Below are positions 1 to 9,263 of a DNA stretch of 64,000 nucleotides, piece by piece. Within the stretch, counting starts at the first letter, position 1; each line of letters opens with the position of its first letter. The DNA is from Halobacteriales archaeon YIM A00013 (GTDB lineage: Archaea > Halobacteriota > Halobacteria > Halobacteriales > Haloarculaceae), in NCBI GenBank assembly GCA_025041195.1, contig JAKCFM010000001.1:124001-188000 (forward strand), written 5' to 3'. The position numbers were made by a program, and so were the translations under genes. The notes under the pieces were generated by a model. The model searched no databases. It had not been told where the DNA came from and saw only the letters and a program-made list of their open reading frames with translations.

Positions 1-900
1 GACGAGGCTCACGAGATCAGCCGACGTTCCGCCAAACTGTGCTTTAAACTCGTGGACGCTCGATCCAGGTCGTGAGCGGCCAAAATCGACGATCGATCTG
101 CCGGCCGAACACGCCCGCTTGATCGCTTCGAGATAGAGGAGGTGATTTGGCCGGTGCTCCCAGTGAGCAGCGAGCGAGGCTGGCGTCCAGATCGTGGTCG
201 TATCGCCGTATTCGTAACAAAAGACGCCAGCGATGGGCTGCTCTTCAAGCCAGGCGATGAGAATCGTGGCTGCGTCTCCGAGCTCGTCTCTGAACGCTGA
301 AAACAGCCCTGGTGGAAATTGTGGACTGCCAAGACGTTCCATCGTCGCGAGATAGAGCGGATAAAACGTGTCGACGGTCCCTGGCGTAACGGTCACGCCG
401 TTTGCGCGTGCGGTTCGCACACAGCGGCGAACGTCTTTGTCGAATCGTTCGTGCCACAGCGCATCGAACGACGAGGTGAGTCCGAGTCGTATCGCCGTGC
501 CCGTCTCGGTGCCACCGAATCCGGCGCTGTTGTAGCCTCGAACGGAGCTCCAGGAGGCGTCTTTGATGATCCGGGTGCCACCGCGTTCGGTGATGGCCTT
601 GAGGAATGCAACTGGATCAACCTCATCGGTGAGAAGTGGAAAGCCATACTCGGCAAACGGAACGACGATGCTTTTCCCCAGCCCATCTCGGACGGTGACG
701 CCAGGCACTAGCCCGGTGATTTTCCCGTCTGGGCTTTTGCAGACGAGATGATTCGGTTCGTAGCCGAAGGTTGCTTCGATCGCAGAGAACCACTCCGGGG
801 TGTGAAAGACGGTAGCGTTCTCGTGGTCGGCGACGAATGCGGCCCAGTCGCTGTCGGTGACTGCGATTGGTTCGAGGGCGACGGTCTCGTTTTTGCTCAT
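1..900 (-). CDS. FemAB/BioF2-like GNAT acyltransferase (C-terminus cut by window edge)
   Basis: The reading frame runs from an ATG at 900 down to base 1 without a stop, so 300 residues are visible and the C-terminus is missing. The protein looks like the double-GNAT FemAB/BioF2 family. The C-terminal part carries the family signature around DFGRSRPGSSVHEFKAQFGG, and an HTPEW motif lies near the N-terminus. Family members transfer an acyl or aminoacyl group, often in cell-envelope or exopolysaccharide synthesis. The start overlaps the stop of the upstream polysaccharide deacetylase by 4 bp (ATGA), so the two are probably translationally coupled. A deacetylase next to a FemAB protein is the arrangement seen in bacterial XrtA/PEP-CTERM exopolysaccharide loci. 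The substrate is unknown. Confidence 0.8.
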   Translation of the reverse strand, partial: MSKNETVALEPIAVTDSDWAAFVADHENATVFHTPEWFSAIEATFGYEPNHLVCKSPDGKITGLVPGVTVRDGLGKSIVVPFAEYGFPLLTDEVDPVAFLKAITERGGTRIIKDASWSSVRGYNSAGFGGTETGTAIRLGLTSSFDALWHERFDKDVRRCVRTARANGVTVTPGTVDTFYPLYLATMERLGSPQFPPGLFSAFRDELGDAATILIAWLEEQPIAGVFCYEYGDTTTIWTPASLAAHWEHRPNHLLYLEAIKRACSAGRSIVDFGRSRPGSSVHEFKAQFGGTSADLVSLV

Positions 901-1805
901 TCGGTCCTCCTCGCGTTCGTGATCGTCTGATCGTCCGCAGCCGTATCGGACCGTCCGCCCGGTTGTGCTCTGGCAACCGACGCAGCCGTCGTGAACGAAA
1001 ACGTCTCCAGAAGCGTCCTGAGCGTCGCAGAGAGCCCATCGATACCGTGAAAGCTGACAAACCGCTTGTGTAGCCCTGGTTCGTCGGTGGTGACGGCCGG
1101 GTTAAATTCCCAGGGATGGAAATAGAGCGTTGCCGGAATCCCACGGGCGTTCAGCTGTCGGATTCCTGCAACGAGCAGCCGCCTCGGGAGCAGCCGTGCG
1201 TAGAATCCACCGGCGATGGGAATCCTGAGTTTCGGGTGGGCAACGGCGAGTGGTAGCTCAACGAGCGGACTGTTGACCGTCCCTCGTTCGAATGGGCGGG
1301 CTGGATCGAGCCGGTACGGTTCGAGTGGCACTCCATTGACGCCATACATCGGTGTCCGGACCGGAAACACGCTGGAATCGTATCGATAGCCTGCCTCATG
1401 GAGCACTTCGATCGCCCACTTCGTTTTCGGTGTCACCGAGAAGTTCGGTGCTCGAAAGCCGATCGGCTGTGTTCCCGTTGCCGTCCTGATCGCCGCAGTC
1501 GATGCTGCGATCTCCTCTCGAAATGACGCTTTCGAGAGGTCGAACAGCGGTTGGTGGCTGTGACCGTGCGAGCCAATTTCGTGGCCCGCCCGATCAATAC
1601 GTGCGATCAGCTCCGGATAGCGCTCTGCCACCTGCCCAACGACGAAAAAGGTAGCCTGTACGTCATAGTCAGCCAATATTGAGAGCACGCTCTCAACAGA
1701 TTTTGTGAGATGGTCGGTTGGATCGGACACTGAATCACGAACTAGCGTGGCCGAGTACCAGTGTTCGACATCGAACGAGAGAACATTCGTGGGTGCCGAA
1801 CTCAT
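897..1805 (-). CDS. NodB-type polysaccharide deacetylase
   Basis: This 302-aa protein is of the carbohydrate esterase 4 / NodB fold. The metal-binding aspartate motif SFDVEHW is at residues 10-16 and the HxxxH metal ligands (HGHSH) at 80-84. The FRAP arginine motif is near 118, and a late YFHPWEF histidine motif near 236. The late motif and overall layout resemble the DUF3473-containing deacetylases of exopolysaccharide loci. No signal peptide is visible, so it may act on a lipid-linked or cytoplasmic-side sugar intermediate. It overlaps the glycosyltransferase upstream (4 bp) and the FemAB-like gene downstream (4 bp), forming one tightly coupled operon read on the minus strand. N-deacetylation of an acetylated amino sugar is inferred from the family. 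Confidence 0.88.
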   Translation of the reverse strand: MSSAPTNVLSFDVEHWYSATLVRDSVSDPTDHLTKSVESVLSILADYDVQATFFVVGQVAERYPELIARIDRAGHEIGSHGHSHQPLFDLSKASFREEIAASTAAIRTATGTQPIGFRAPNFSVTPKTKWAIEVLHEAGYRYDSSVFPVRTPMYGVNGVPLEPYRLDPARPFERGTVNSPLVELPLAVAHPKLRIPIAGGFYARLLPRRLLVAGIRQLNARGIPATLYFHPWEFNPAVTTDEPGLHKRFVSFHGIDGLSATLRTLLETFSFTTAASVARAQPGGRSDTAADDQTITNARRTE

Positions 1806-2911
1806 CTGACCCTCCGTGGGGTGGTGTCGGGTGGGAAGTACGTGCTGAGCGCGTGCAACACGATGGCGGTAAAGCAGGCGAACACGCCGAGTACCAGACA
1901 GATGGCCGTCAGCAGGCCGTGCCCGAACGGGAACGTTCCCGACTCGACGTAGTTCGAGACAGTCCAGTAGCCCGCCGTGAGCCCAAACACACAGAGGACG
2001 ATCCCGGGCAGTCCGAGAGCGGACAGTGGTCGTTCACGTTCGACCGTTTTCAGAATGTTTCGTATCAGGACGATCGCGTGACGAACCGGGTGGATCGTGT
2101 TGGCGTTCGAGACGGCGTAACTCATCGAGACCGAAATCTCCTCGATCTCATAGCTGTGGTGGTGAGCGTGATACAGGATATCCGTGCTCGCATCCATTCG
2201 ATTGCCGATCGATCGGTCATAAGCGAGTGAACGAATCATCTCCCGGTCGAATGCCCGGTATCCGCTCTGCGTGTCGCTCACTCGTGATTCGGAGCGAATC
2301 ACCCCCATACTCAGGTTCGTTAGACCGTTGATGATTCGTATTCCAAGTCGACGGGACCACGGCACAGAGAGGTGGTTAGAGTCCAGGAATCGACTCCCGA
2401 TCACGAACTCTGCATTCGACTGATCAAGCGCGTTCGTAAGCCGCGGAATATCGGCTGGATCGTGTTGCCCGTCGCCATCGATGAGGACGAGCTGTGACAC
2501 GCCAGCCGTCACTGCCGCTTCAAACGCCGTTTTCAGTGCGGCACCGTAGCCGAGATTCTGCCGGTGCTTGATCACGGCCGCCCCACACGATTGGGCCCGG
2601 TCCGCGGTGTCATCATCGCTTCCATCGTCGATGACGACGACCTGATCGGCATGCTCGAAAGCTCCCTTCACTACCCGCTCGATCGATTCTGCTTCGTTGT
2701 ACGCTGGAATTGCAACTAGACATTGACACTGGATGATCTCAGCCAGTGCTTCTGATTCCAGTTCTACTGGCTCATCGGATTCGGACCGCCCAGCGTCCGT
2801 CCCGATGTGCCGGACAGATGGACGAACGGCTCCGCGGTGTGGCCCGGCGGTTGCCGTTCGACTTCCGTCGATCGGTTCCTCTACGTGGGCGTCATCTACT
2901 CTGCCAGTCAT
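1802..2911 (-). CDS. Family 2 glycosyltransferase, dolichyl-phosphate-mannose-synthase-like, membrane anchored
   Basis: This 369-aa protein has an acidic, unconserved N-terminal stretch of about 65 residues, then a GT-A domain with VAIPAYNEAESI, VVIDDGSDDDT and the LIDGDGQHDP DxD region. The C-terminus holds two likely membrane helices (around ALGLPGIVLCVFGLTAGY and the last 40 residues). Such proteins make polyprenyl-phosphate-linked sugars at the cytoplasmic membrane for glycan assembly or S-layer N-glycosylation. It is the first gene of the minus-strand operon with the deacetylase and FemAB-like genes. The ATG at 2911 is the only good start; the unusually long N-terminal extension could mean that the true start lies further in. 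Confidence 0.85.
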   Translation of the reverse strand: MTGRVDDAHVEEPIDGSRTATAGPHRGAVRPSVRHIGTDAGRSESDEPVELESEALAEIIQCQCLVAIPAYNEAESIERVVKGAFEHADQVVVIDDGSDDDTADRAQSCGAAVIKHRQNLGYGAALKTAFEAAVTAGVSQLVLIDGDGQHDPADIPRLTNALDQSNAEFVIGSRFLDSNHLSVPWSRRLGIRIINGLTNLSMGVIRSESRVSDTQSGYRAFDREMIRSLAYDRSIGNRMDASTDILYHAHHHSYEIEEISVSMSYAVSNANTIHPVRHAIVLIRNILKTVERERPLSALGLPGIVLCVFGLTAGYWTVSNYVESGTFPFGHGLLTAICLVLGVFACFTAIVLHALSTYFPPDTTPRRVR

Positions 2912-3227
2912 CGATCTTCATGCGAGGGAATTATCGGTAATCGGTGGTAAATATCAAGGGGTTAGGTGTGTCAAATTCAACATTATCCTTTCCGGCCCAT
3001 CAGACTTTCTTCGTGTATGCACCAATTAGACTGTTTTAACAGAATAATAGAGGAATAACTTATTAATTATTAATTATTAATTTTATTTATAAAGTATTAA
3101 AAACAACTTGTGGAGAGAACGATTTAGCGGCAGTGAATCGAATGAACTGTCCATAACTTCCGATAGTGATATGTGGATGGGAATCGTACCTAAATAGCTA
3201 TAATCGATAATATATCTATTGGCTATC
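2912..3227. other. AT-rich intergenic region between divergent glycan genes
   Basis: This 316-bp gap separates the minus-strand glycosyltransferase operon from the plus-strand FemAB-like gene. It is far more AT-rich than its neighbours, contains the ATTAATT tandem repeat and a TATA-like stretch (near 3205-3220), and shows no coding potential. It probably carries the promoters for both directions. Confidence 0.6.
3062..3082. repeat. Three perfect tandem copies of ATTAATT
   Basis: The 7-bp unit ATTAATT repeats exactly three times (3062-3068, 3069-3075, 3076-3082) inside the AT-rich divergent promoter region. It could be a slippage-prone tract altering promoter spacing, but nothing else supports that. 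Confidence 0.8.
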
Positions 3228-4229
3228 ATGCATATTGAAATTGTCAATTTTGGCGAGTGGGAAGCTGCGTTGCCGGCTTCTGGATTCGGATGGGCGCATA
3301 CTCCAGAAGCGCTTCGTGTACTTGACGATCACACCCCCGGCTCCCTTCGTCTGTATGGTGGATTCAAGGGCGAACAGCCGATCGGGCTCTGTCCTGTGGT
3401 TGAGATTGATGGGCCGGTCGTGACGGCACAGGTGTCGCCACCGCCTGGGTTTGCGATCCCACAGCTTGGCCCCATCGTGTTTCCTGCAAGTCCGAAACAG
3501 CGCATGCAAGAACGGGTCAATCGGCGGTTCACGGAGGGGCTTTTGGAGCAACTTGGGGCATCACGACGGTCGACGATCGTCGGGTTGGCGTGTCATCCCT
3601 CCTACGGCGACCCCCGACCGTACGAATGGGCAGACTTTGATGTCTCCACCAGATTCACATACCGGCTTTCGCTCGATTCGGTCACGCTTGATCAATTGCA
3701 ACGCTCCTTCAGTCGAGAGACGCGCCGGGCGATCCGAGACGCCGATTCGTCGGGACTGCGGGTTTTTACGGGAGGAGTGAACGGCGCGCGGCGAGTGTAT
3801 AAAGCGCACGAACGGCGTCGTGACGAGCAGGGCGATGACTTTCCAGTCCGATGGTCGTATATCCGGGATCTTGTTCGGTCACTCGGTGATCGGATACGTG
3901 TTTACGTCGGCGAGGATGCAAGCGGTGACTTTCGGAGTGGACTGATCGTCGTCTACTCGAACGACGACGCCTACTGCTTGATCGGTGGGACACGATCGGA
4001 GTCGACCGGTAGTGGCATCAACGAACTCCTTCATTGGCAGGCAATCACGGATATCGTGACCGATCCTGTCCTCGATTCGATCGCCAGATACGATTTTGGC
4101 AATGGAAATCTCGAATCGCTAGCGTACTACAAAAGCCAGTACGGTGCCACTCCCGTTCCTCATTACCTCATCACTTCGGGAATGCTGATGGAAATCGCAA
4201 AATCACTGTACGAAACAATCGTTTACTGA
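3228..4229 (+). CDS. FemAB-like GNAT acyltransferase, second copy
   Basis: A 333-aa protein of the same double-GNAT class as the gene at the window start, but clearly diverged. It has a C-terminal acyltransferase region with LIGGTRSEST, GINELLHWQAI and RYDFGNGNLESLAYYKSQYG, the last corresponding to the DFG..KxxFG family signature. The ATG at 3228 is preferred over a TTG at 3219 because of its context behind a TATA-like AT tract. It stands alone on the plus strand before a secreted beta-helix protein, so it probably belongs to the same surface-glycan programme. Substrate unknown. Confidence 0.78.
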   Translation: MHIEIVNFGEWEAALPASGFGWAHTPEALRVLDDHTPGSLRLYGGFKGEQPIGLCPVVEIDGPVVTAQVSPPPGFAIPQLGPIVFPASPKQRMQERVNRRFTEGLLEQLGASRRSTIVGLACHPSYGDPRPYEWADFDVSTRFTYRLSLDSVTLDQLQRSFSRETRRAIRDADSSGLRVFTGGVNGARRVYKAHERRRDEQGDDFPVRWSYIRDLVRSLGDRIRVYVGEDASGDFRSGLIVVYSNDDAYCLIGGTRSESTGSGINELLHWQAITDIVTDPVLDSIARYDFGNGNLESLAYYKSQYGATPVPHYLITSGMLMEIAKSLYETIVY

Positions 4230-4299
4230 TGGCTACTCCGTTGCAATCGCGTATAATGAGTCAATACCCATTTCGACTGAGACAGTTAGGTGAACCAGT

Positions 4300-5601
4300 A
4301 TGACCTCACCGTCGATGTCGATAGATCGGCGGACGTATCTCGCGCTCGTTTCGGGTGCGGGCGTGTTCGCTGCCGGGTCGTTCGATACTGGTATCGGTCG
4401 GTTTGGGGTCGAACAAACTGCGCTCATGACACTCGATACTGTGTATCAGATCTCACCCAACTACTACGTTGGACCGAAGACTGAACGACCGCCTGCCTCA
4501 GAGGCCAAAGGAACGATCTGGGAGGTGACTGATCCTGATAGTAGTCGTCCAACAGAGCGAACGCTCTCCGATGGCAATCGGTGGCTGTCGATATCGGTCA
4601 CCGATGGTATTCGTGAACCGGGTGAGTTCTATCTCACGCCGGATGATGGGTTCGAGGCGATGCAGACAATCATCGATCAGCACGCTCCGAACGTGCTGAT
4701 TCGACTCGCACCAGGAACATACGAGGGGAGCGATCTCGTCGTAGAAAACGGTGTGAGCATCGTTGGCTCCGGGCCAAACGCAACCACACTCAAGCTTGCA
4801 CCCGGTGCCAACACGGATTTGCTCACGACGCCCACGCCTGCACGCCGCAATGTGATGTCCTGTTGTGTGCGTGATATCACGTTCGAGGGAAACAGCGACA
4901 CAAATGACACGGGGACGCTCGTGTACGGTGCGTTCTGGAACAGCCGGTTCCAGAACTGTTTTTTCCGGAACAGCCCCGAAAACGGCCTTTGGCTCGCCGG
5001 CTCGGAGTCCAGCACGGATGACAATTACGTCAACCAGTGTCAGTTCATCAATAATCGTGGCGACGGTATCCGCGGTGGGTCAAATCGAGAGGCACATCCT
5101 GCGGTTGGCGTTGTTCGGGTGGATACGAACTGGTTCGGCCATAACGATGGACCGGCGATCAGGGTCCGCGGCAACGCCTGGAAGATCACAAACTCGAAGC
5201 TGTATCACAATGCCAAACAGCGCGGCACGTCGATTCAGATCGACCGATCCAAATTCACGGCAGTGAGTGGCTGTGACAGTTACGTTTCTCGCCCGGATAG
5301 AGCTCACATTGCCATTCGTGCCCATTCCGGCGTCGACTGTGCTAGCATCCAGATCAAGGACAACGATTTCCGTGGTGAGTTCAAGGCCGGTGTACGGTGT
5401 GTCGCAGATGGTGACGATCTTCGGGCAATCCAGATACGTGGCAACACGATGTATACCGACGCTGGCACTCCCCGTGGCGTACTCGCTGAGGGAGACGGCG
5501 TGTATCAATCATGTGCGTTCACTGATAATATTCTCAGCAAAGAATTCGGCTCACGGATGCTCGATTTGCCTGATGGCTGGATGATTCGAGACAATCTGTG
5601 A
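4300..5601 (+). CDS. Tat-exported right-handed beta-helix protein
   Basis: This 433-aa protein starts with a twin-arginine-type signal (RRTYLALVSGAGVFAAG at about residues 9-25), so it should be exported folded. The body contains the repeating short-strand pattern of right-handed parallel beta-helices (pectate-lyase-like), for example LVVENGVSIVGSGPNATTL, runs with FRNSPENGLWL and FINNRGDGI, and IQIKDNDF and IQIRGNTMY rungs. An EAMQTIIDQ segment resembles the start of such folds. Related proteins bind, cleave or epimerise polysaccharides, but no catalytic triad can be assigned here. Its place between a FemAB-like enzyme and a multispanning membrane protein suggests a role on surface polysaccharide. 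It follows the FemAB-like gene by 70 bp. Confidence 0.82.
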   Translation: MTSPSMSIDRRTYLALVSGAGVFAAGSFDTGIGRFGVEQTALMTLDTVYQISPNYYVGPKTERPPASEAKGTIWEVTDPDSSRPTERTLSDGNRWLSISVTDGIREPGEFYLTPDDGFEAMQTIIDQHAPNVLIRLAPGTYEGSDLVVENGVSIVGSGPNATTLKLAPGANTDLLTTPTPARRNVMSCCVRDITFEGNSDTNDTGTLVYGAFWNSRFQNCFFRNSPENGLWLAGSESSTDDNYVNQCQFINNRGDGIRGGSNREAHPAVGVVRVDTNWFGHNDGPAIRVRGNAWKITNSKLYHNAKQRGTSIQIDRSKFTAVSGCDSYVSRPDRAHIAIRAHSGVDCASIQIKDNDFRGEFKAGVRCVADGDDLRAIQIRGNTMYTDAGTPRGVLAEGDGVYQSCAFTDNILSKEFGSRMLDLPDGWMIRDNL

Positions 5602-5619
5602 GTACGGTCTGATTACAGA

Positions 5620-7749
5620 TCAGGACTGGATGTGGTAGATCGTCACTCGTTCATTTTCGTAGACTACGGATGCGTTGGCGAGCTGATTCTCGTGGATGGT
5701 CGTATTGGTCGGATCGATGTAGTCGGAGTCGCTTTCGAGTGTTCGCATGGGTTTATGACTCACGTAGACGTATGCGTCGGTGGTGAGTCGCTCTCGTTCG
5801 AGCCAGATTGGTTCGATCTCGTGGACAGGAACGACTTCGCTAACGAGCAGTCCATCGCGGCTTTTGATGTGCTCCCATTCGTTGATGACGGCCACCGTGT
5901 CGCTGGGATCGGTGTGATCTTCGAGCCAGCGCGTGGCGGAGACTTCTGCGTCGGTGTAGGCCGGCCACCCGGCGTTTTCGTTCAGATTCAAGTTGTACGG
6001 TGGAACCGGCGCTCCCGTGGCGGTGAACGCGACGCCAGAGCTAAAGACGAACAGAATGGCAAGCACGACAGCAAACAGCTGATCGCCGGATTCTGGTCCC
6101 CATCGATTGTCAAGCTGTGGTCGCACGCGATGTGCAATTTCACTAATGAGTTCGATGGCTGTTCTAGCGCCAATGACGGCGAACGGGCCGAGGACGAACA
6201 GCGCGATCTGCAGCGTTCGGTCGAAGCCCATCCCGAACGTGAACACGACGGACGCACCGAGAAAGCCAAAGACGCCACATGAGAGCAAGACGTATTCGGT
6301 GGCAACGGTCTGGCGATCGAACCAGCTGTCGAGCAGCGAGCGCAGTAATCCGACGCCGATCAGCCCGACCAGCACGAAATACAGCAGTTTGTACACCACC
6401 CACACCGGCGAGCCAAAGCCGGTGGTTGCGTAGTCCGCACCGCTCCGATCGGAGGCGGGGAGGGGCAATGATTCCAGCAACACCAGTCCCGCACCGACGA
6501 CGCGTTCGAGATTGACTCCTCCGGCGGTTATCCCGTACCAGCCAATCCAGAGGGTGATGAGCGAGACAACGATCCAGGGGCGGCTCACACGCGTTGCGAT
6601 CGGCTGCTCCTCGAGCAGTTTTGTTTGATCGAGGATCATTCTGGCGAGCAGTGTGGCACCGAGAAATGCCCCAAACAGCAGACTCACGCCGTAGTGGCTT
6701 CCAACGAGTCCGAATCCCATGACGAGTCCGAGCAGGATCCGATCTCTGCGAGACAGTCCGTCGTCGAGTAAGACGACGAGCAATAGTGTCGCGTAGAGTC
6801 CCCCCAGCAGCTGTTTGTCGGGCATGTCTTTGAAAAAGCCGTAGTAGAACACCAGCGCGAACGGTGCCAGGGTTGCGATCCGGCGATCGCCGGTAGTTGC
6901 CCGGACGATATACCAGATTCCCACTGGGAGTAGTGCCACCATAATCGGCACGAGTAGTTTATACACCCAGACCAGATCGAGTCCCGTCACGGTGGCGTAG
7001 TTCGCTCCCAAAAGCGTTACCATGACCAGGGAGTTGCTCGCCGACTCCATTGTCGGGTTCCAGTGGCTTCCGAGGAGGATTTCTCGTGCGGCGTGGAACT
7101 CGAAGTGGATGTCGAATCCCCAGATGTGATTCGAGACGAGCGTCATCTGGAGCAAAACAGCCGCAGCGATCGCCCAGATTCCGTAGCCGGTGAGTCGGTC
7201 GTTGTCGGCCCACAGCAGGACCATTGGAAGCACGGCGATCACGCACAATACCACCGAAAGGAGCCACGTCGGCCCGGTGCGCGTGAGTACGCCCGCAGCG
7301 AGCACCACCATCGTGAGCAATCCAGTTCCGAGCAGTACTCGTGTGGATGGAATCTCTGGGGCGGTAAACTGGTGAATTTCTTTCTGGCGGTAGTAGTGGA
7401 TCAACAGAAACACCGCGGTGAGCAGACCGGTCGTGGTGACGATCGACAGCGGGGTGAGTGGTCGATCAATTCCCAGCCAGCCGAGCTGGTTGAGGACGAT
7501 AGCACCGGATACCATCAGTACCTGGCTTGCTGTGAGGCTATACAGTCCAACGCGTCCCAGTGGTCGGTCGTCGAGATTGAGCAGGACCAGGAGTGCGTAG
7601 CCAGGGATGACGCCCAGCGCGAGCAGTCCCAGCGGTACGCGAAACACGTCCATCCCCGGCAGGCTGCCCTCAAGGTAGATTATGAGCAACAAGAGTGGAT
7701 ACAGTACACCACACACTACTGGGAGCGAAAAGAGGATCCGACGGTCCAT
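5620..7749 (-). CDS. Large multispanning membrane protein, possible GT-C-type glycan enzyme
   Basis: This 709-aa protein has well over ten hydrophobic helices filling its first 560 residues, then a soluble C-terminal domain with WLEDHTDPSDTVAV, INEWEHIKSRDG and YVYVSHKP. That layout (many helices plus an extracytoplasmic tail) is shared by archaeal GT-C glycosyltransferases and uncharacterised surface-glycan membrane proteins. I cannot see a clear DxD or EED catalytic motif, so the enzyme call is only a suggestion. It converges with the beta-helix gene, 18 bp apart. An oligosaccharide polymerase or flippase-like role is an alternative. Confidence 0.65.
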   Translation of the reverse strand: MDRRILFSLPVVCGVLYPLLLLIIYLEGSLPGMDVFRVPLGLLALGVIPGYALLVLLNLDDRPLGRVGLYSLTASQVLMVSGAIVLNQLGWLGIDRPLTPLSIVTTTGLLTAVFLLIHYYRQKEIHQFTAPEIPSTRVLLGTGLLTMVVLAAGVLTRTGPTWLLSVVLCVIAVLPMVLLWADNDRLTGYGIWAIAAAVLLQMTLVSNHIWGFDIHFEFHAAREILLGSHWNPTMESASNSLVMVTLLGANYATVTGLDLVWVYKLLVPIMVALLPVGIWYIVRATTGDRRIATLAPFALVFYYGFFKDMPDKQLLGGLYATLLLVVLLDDGLSRRDRILLGLVMGFGLVGSHYGVSLLFGAFLGATLLARMILDQTKLLEEQPIATRVSRPWIVVSLITLWIGWYGITAGGVNLERVVGAGLVLLESLPLPASDRSGADYATTGFGSPVWVVYKLLYFVLVGLIGVGLLRSLLDSWFDRQTVATEYVLLSCGVFGFLGASVVFTFGMGFDRTLQIALFVLGPFAVIGARTAIELISEIAHRVRPQLDNRWGPESGDQLFAVVLAILFVFSSGVAFTATGAPVPPYNLNLNENAGWPAYTDAEVSATRWLEDHTDPSDTVAVINEWEHIKSRDGLLVSEVVPVHEIEPIWLERERLTTDAYVYVSHKPMRTLESDSDYIDPTNTTIHENQLANASVVYENERVTIYHIQS

Positions 7750-7866
7750 TGGTCCTCATACAGTTATGGGCGAACCGTGATAACAAACATGGGGATAGGC
7801 GAGCGTAATCGGTGATTAGGTGGCAGTTTCCAAATCAGTATCTGTTACGATTTCAAAGTTCTACAC

Positions 7867-8673
7867 ATGAATCGGCGTCTCTTTTGTCGGTCGCTTTCAG
7901 TTTGTGGCTCCGTGATTTTGACGGGTTGTTCGGCTCTGCCGTCGTTTCGACGTCGTCTCGATTCAGATTCCGTATTCGAGAGCCATCGGTTCGATGGCAC
8001 CGACCTTCTCGTGACGTTTCGAGATAGTGTCGACGTTACGTCGGCTTCAACGATCAACGGACGAACTTCAGTGGTGTATGAACGGATTGATGAGCCAGCT
8101 CGGACCGTTCGGTTTCAGGTGATTCGCCCGACTGCGCTTGAGACGGATGTCGGACTGCAGTTGCATGTGCGAGCTACAGTTGGCGAGAAGACGGCGTCAA
8201 AACGAATTCCGTGCCACGTTCACGGACACATCCACAACTGCGAAATTCTGTCAGACGGTCGTGTTCGATTCGATCTCGAAAACCAGGCCATAGCGCCGTT
8301 GCTCGTCCGATTTATTTCCGTCTATGGTGACGTGCCCAATCCGGCGGTCGATCCAACAAGTGACTCGTTCGAATGGTCGGAGCTTCCTGCTACGCCGGGG
8401 GTGGTCGGTGTCGAATCGGATCGTCCAGTAAGTCCGATGCGGTCCGATCTGGTCATCGAAGCGGGCAAGGTGAGAACGTTCGAGACGACGTATGCACCGT
8501 TTGCCGTCCCTGGTGGGGCTGGATGTGAAAGCAAGGAACGCTATGGATCGATAGCGGTCGTTCATGGGAATGAGAGCACTGCAGCGTACGATTTGCAGTA
8601 TCGGCTGGGTGGTATGCCAACGGAGGTGGATGGTGCAACCGTTTGCCCGGAAGCGAGCACGATTGAGCAGTGA
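7867..8673 (+). CDS. Probable Tat lipoprotein of unknown function
   Basis: This 268-aa protein begins MNRRLFCRSLSVCGSVILTG followed by Cys21. It has a twin arginine at 3-4 and a lipobox (LTGC), the typical haloarchaeal Tat-lipoprotein signal. The mature part is beta-rich with no recognised motif. A late unpaired Cys lies in GGAGCESKERYG and another near VCPEAS. It lies downstream of, and divergent to, the large membrane protein (start at 7749). It is probably anchored on the outer face of the membrane. Function unknown. Confidence 0.7.
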   Translation: MNRRLFCRSLSVCGSVILTGCSALPSFRRRLDSDSVFESHRFDGTDLLVTFRDSVDVTSASTINGRTSVVYERIDEPARTVRFQVIRPTALETDVGLQLHVRATVGEKTASKRIPCHVHGHIHNCEILSDGRVRFDLENQAIAPLLVRFISVYGDVPNPAVDPTSDSFEWSELPATPGVVGVESDRPVSPMRSDLVIEAGKVRTFETTYAPFAVPGGAGCESKERYGSIAVVHGNESTAAYDLQYRLGGMPTEVDGATVCPEASTIEQ

Positions 8674-8735
8674 GTGATCAGTAAATTTTCTTTGTCTGGA
8701 AGGGAAGCTGATGAATCACCTCCCCTTCAAACATC

Positions 8736-9263
8736 CTATTCGGTCGTAATCCGCGCCACGGCAGCATGCTGATCCGCGAGCCCCGTCGGACAGCCGAGAC
8801 TGCGATAGCGACCATATGAGTCGAGCAGCTCGATCAATCCGTCCGCAGCACTCGCACAGCCGGGTCGGTCGATCCGTTCGAGTGGTGATTTCGGATCCGT
8901 TGCTGGGAAGGTCAATTGGTGAATCTCCCCATCACGCGTCTCGTGGTAGCGGACTTTTGCACCTGTATCGAAGGTTGCCGCGACGACGGTTTCGCCCGTT
9001 GCGCGATAGCGCGTGATTCGCTCAATCCCAGGCAAATGCTCGTAGCTCGTTCGTTCACTCGCCAGATCAGCCATTGTCAGAATCTGCTCGATTCGCGTTG
9101 CGTGTGGACAGCCGGTCGATTGACACGGCCGACACCAGGTTCCCTGACCGATATCCACCACGTGATAGAGCTCAGCTTCTGAGAGCTCATCTCGTGAATC
9201 AACCGTCGAGAGGTTCACACAGTTGCGATCCTCGTCGCGAAACAGAAACAGCGGCAGTGTCAT
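8736..9263 (-). CDS. Hypothetical protein with CxxC-rich centre
   Basis: About 175 residues from an ATG at 9263. An ATG at 9368 is in frame, but the added residues are basic and look non-coding. The protein has a central cysteine cluster WCRPCQSTGCPH, which could bind a metal or form a thiol centre, preceded by YHVVDIGQGT and followed by a domain with ITRYRATGETVVAATFDTG. Another Cys pair lies near the C-terminus (GCASAADGL, LGCPTGLAD). I do not recognise the family. It is transcribed towards the lipoprotein gene and is not obviously part of an operon. Confidence 0.6.
   Translation of the reverse strand: MTLPLFLFRDEDRNCVNLSTVDSRDELSEAELYHVVDIGQGTWCRPCQSTGCPHATRIEQILTMADLASERTSYEHLPGIERITRYRATGETVVAATFDTGAKVRYHETRDGEIHQLTFPATDPKSPLERIDRPGCASAADGLIELLDSYGRYRSLGCPTGLADQHAAVARITTE

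Noticed and set aside
3062-3082. Phase-variable promoter repeat
   Set aside because: Three 7-bp copies in AT-rich DNA are too few to argue for slippage control; kept only as a repeat.
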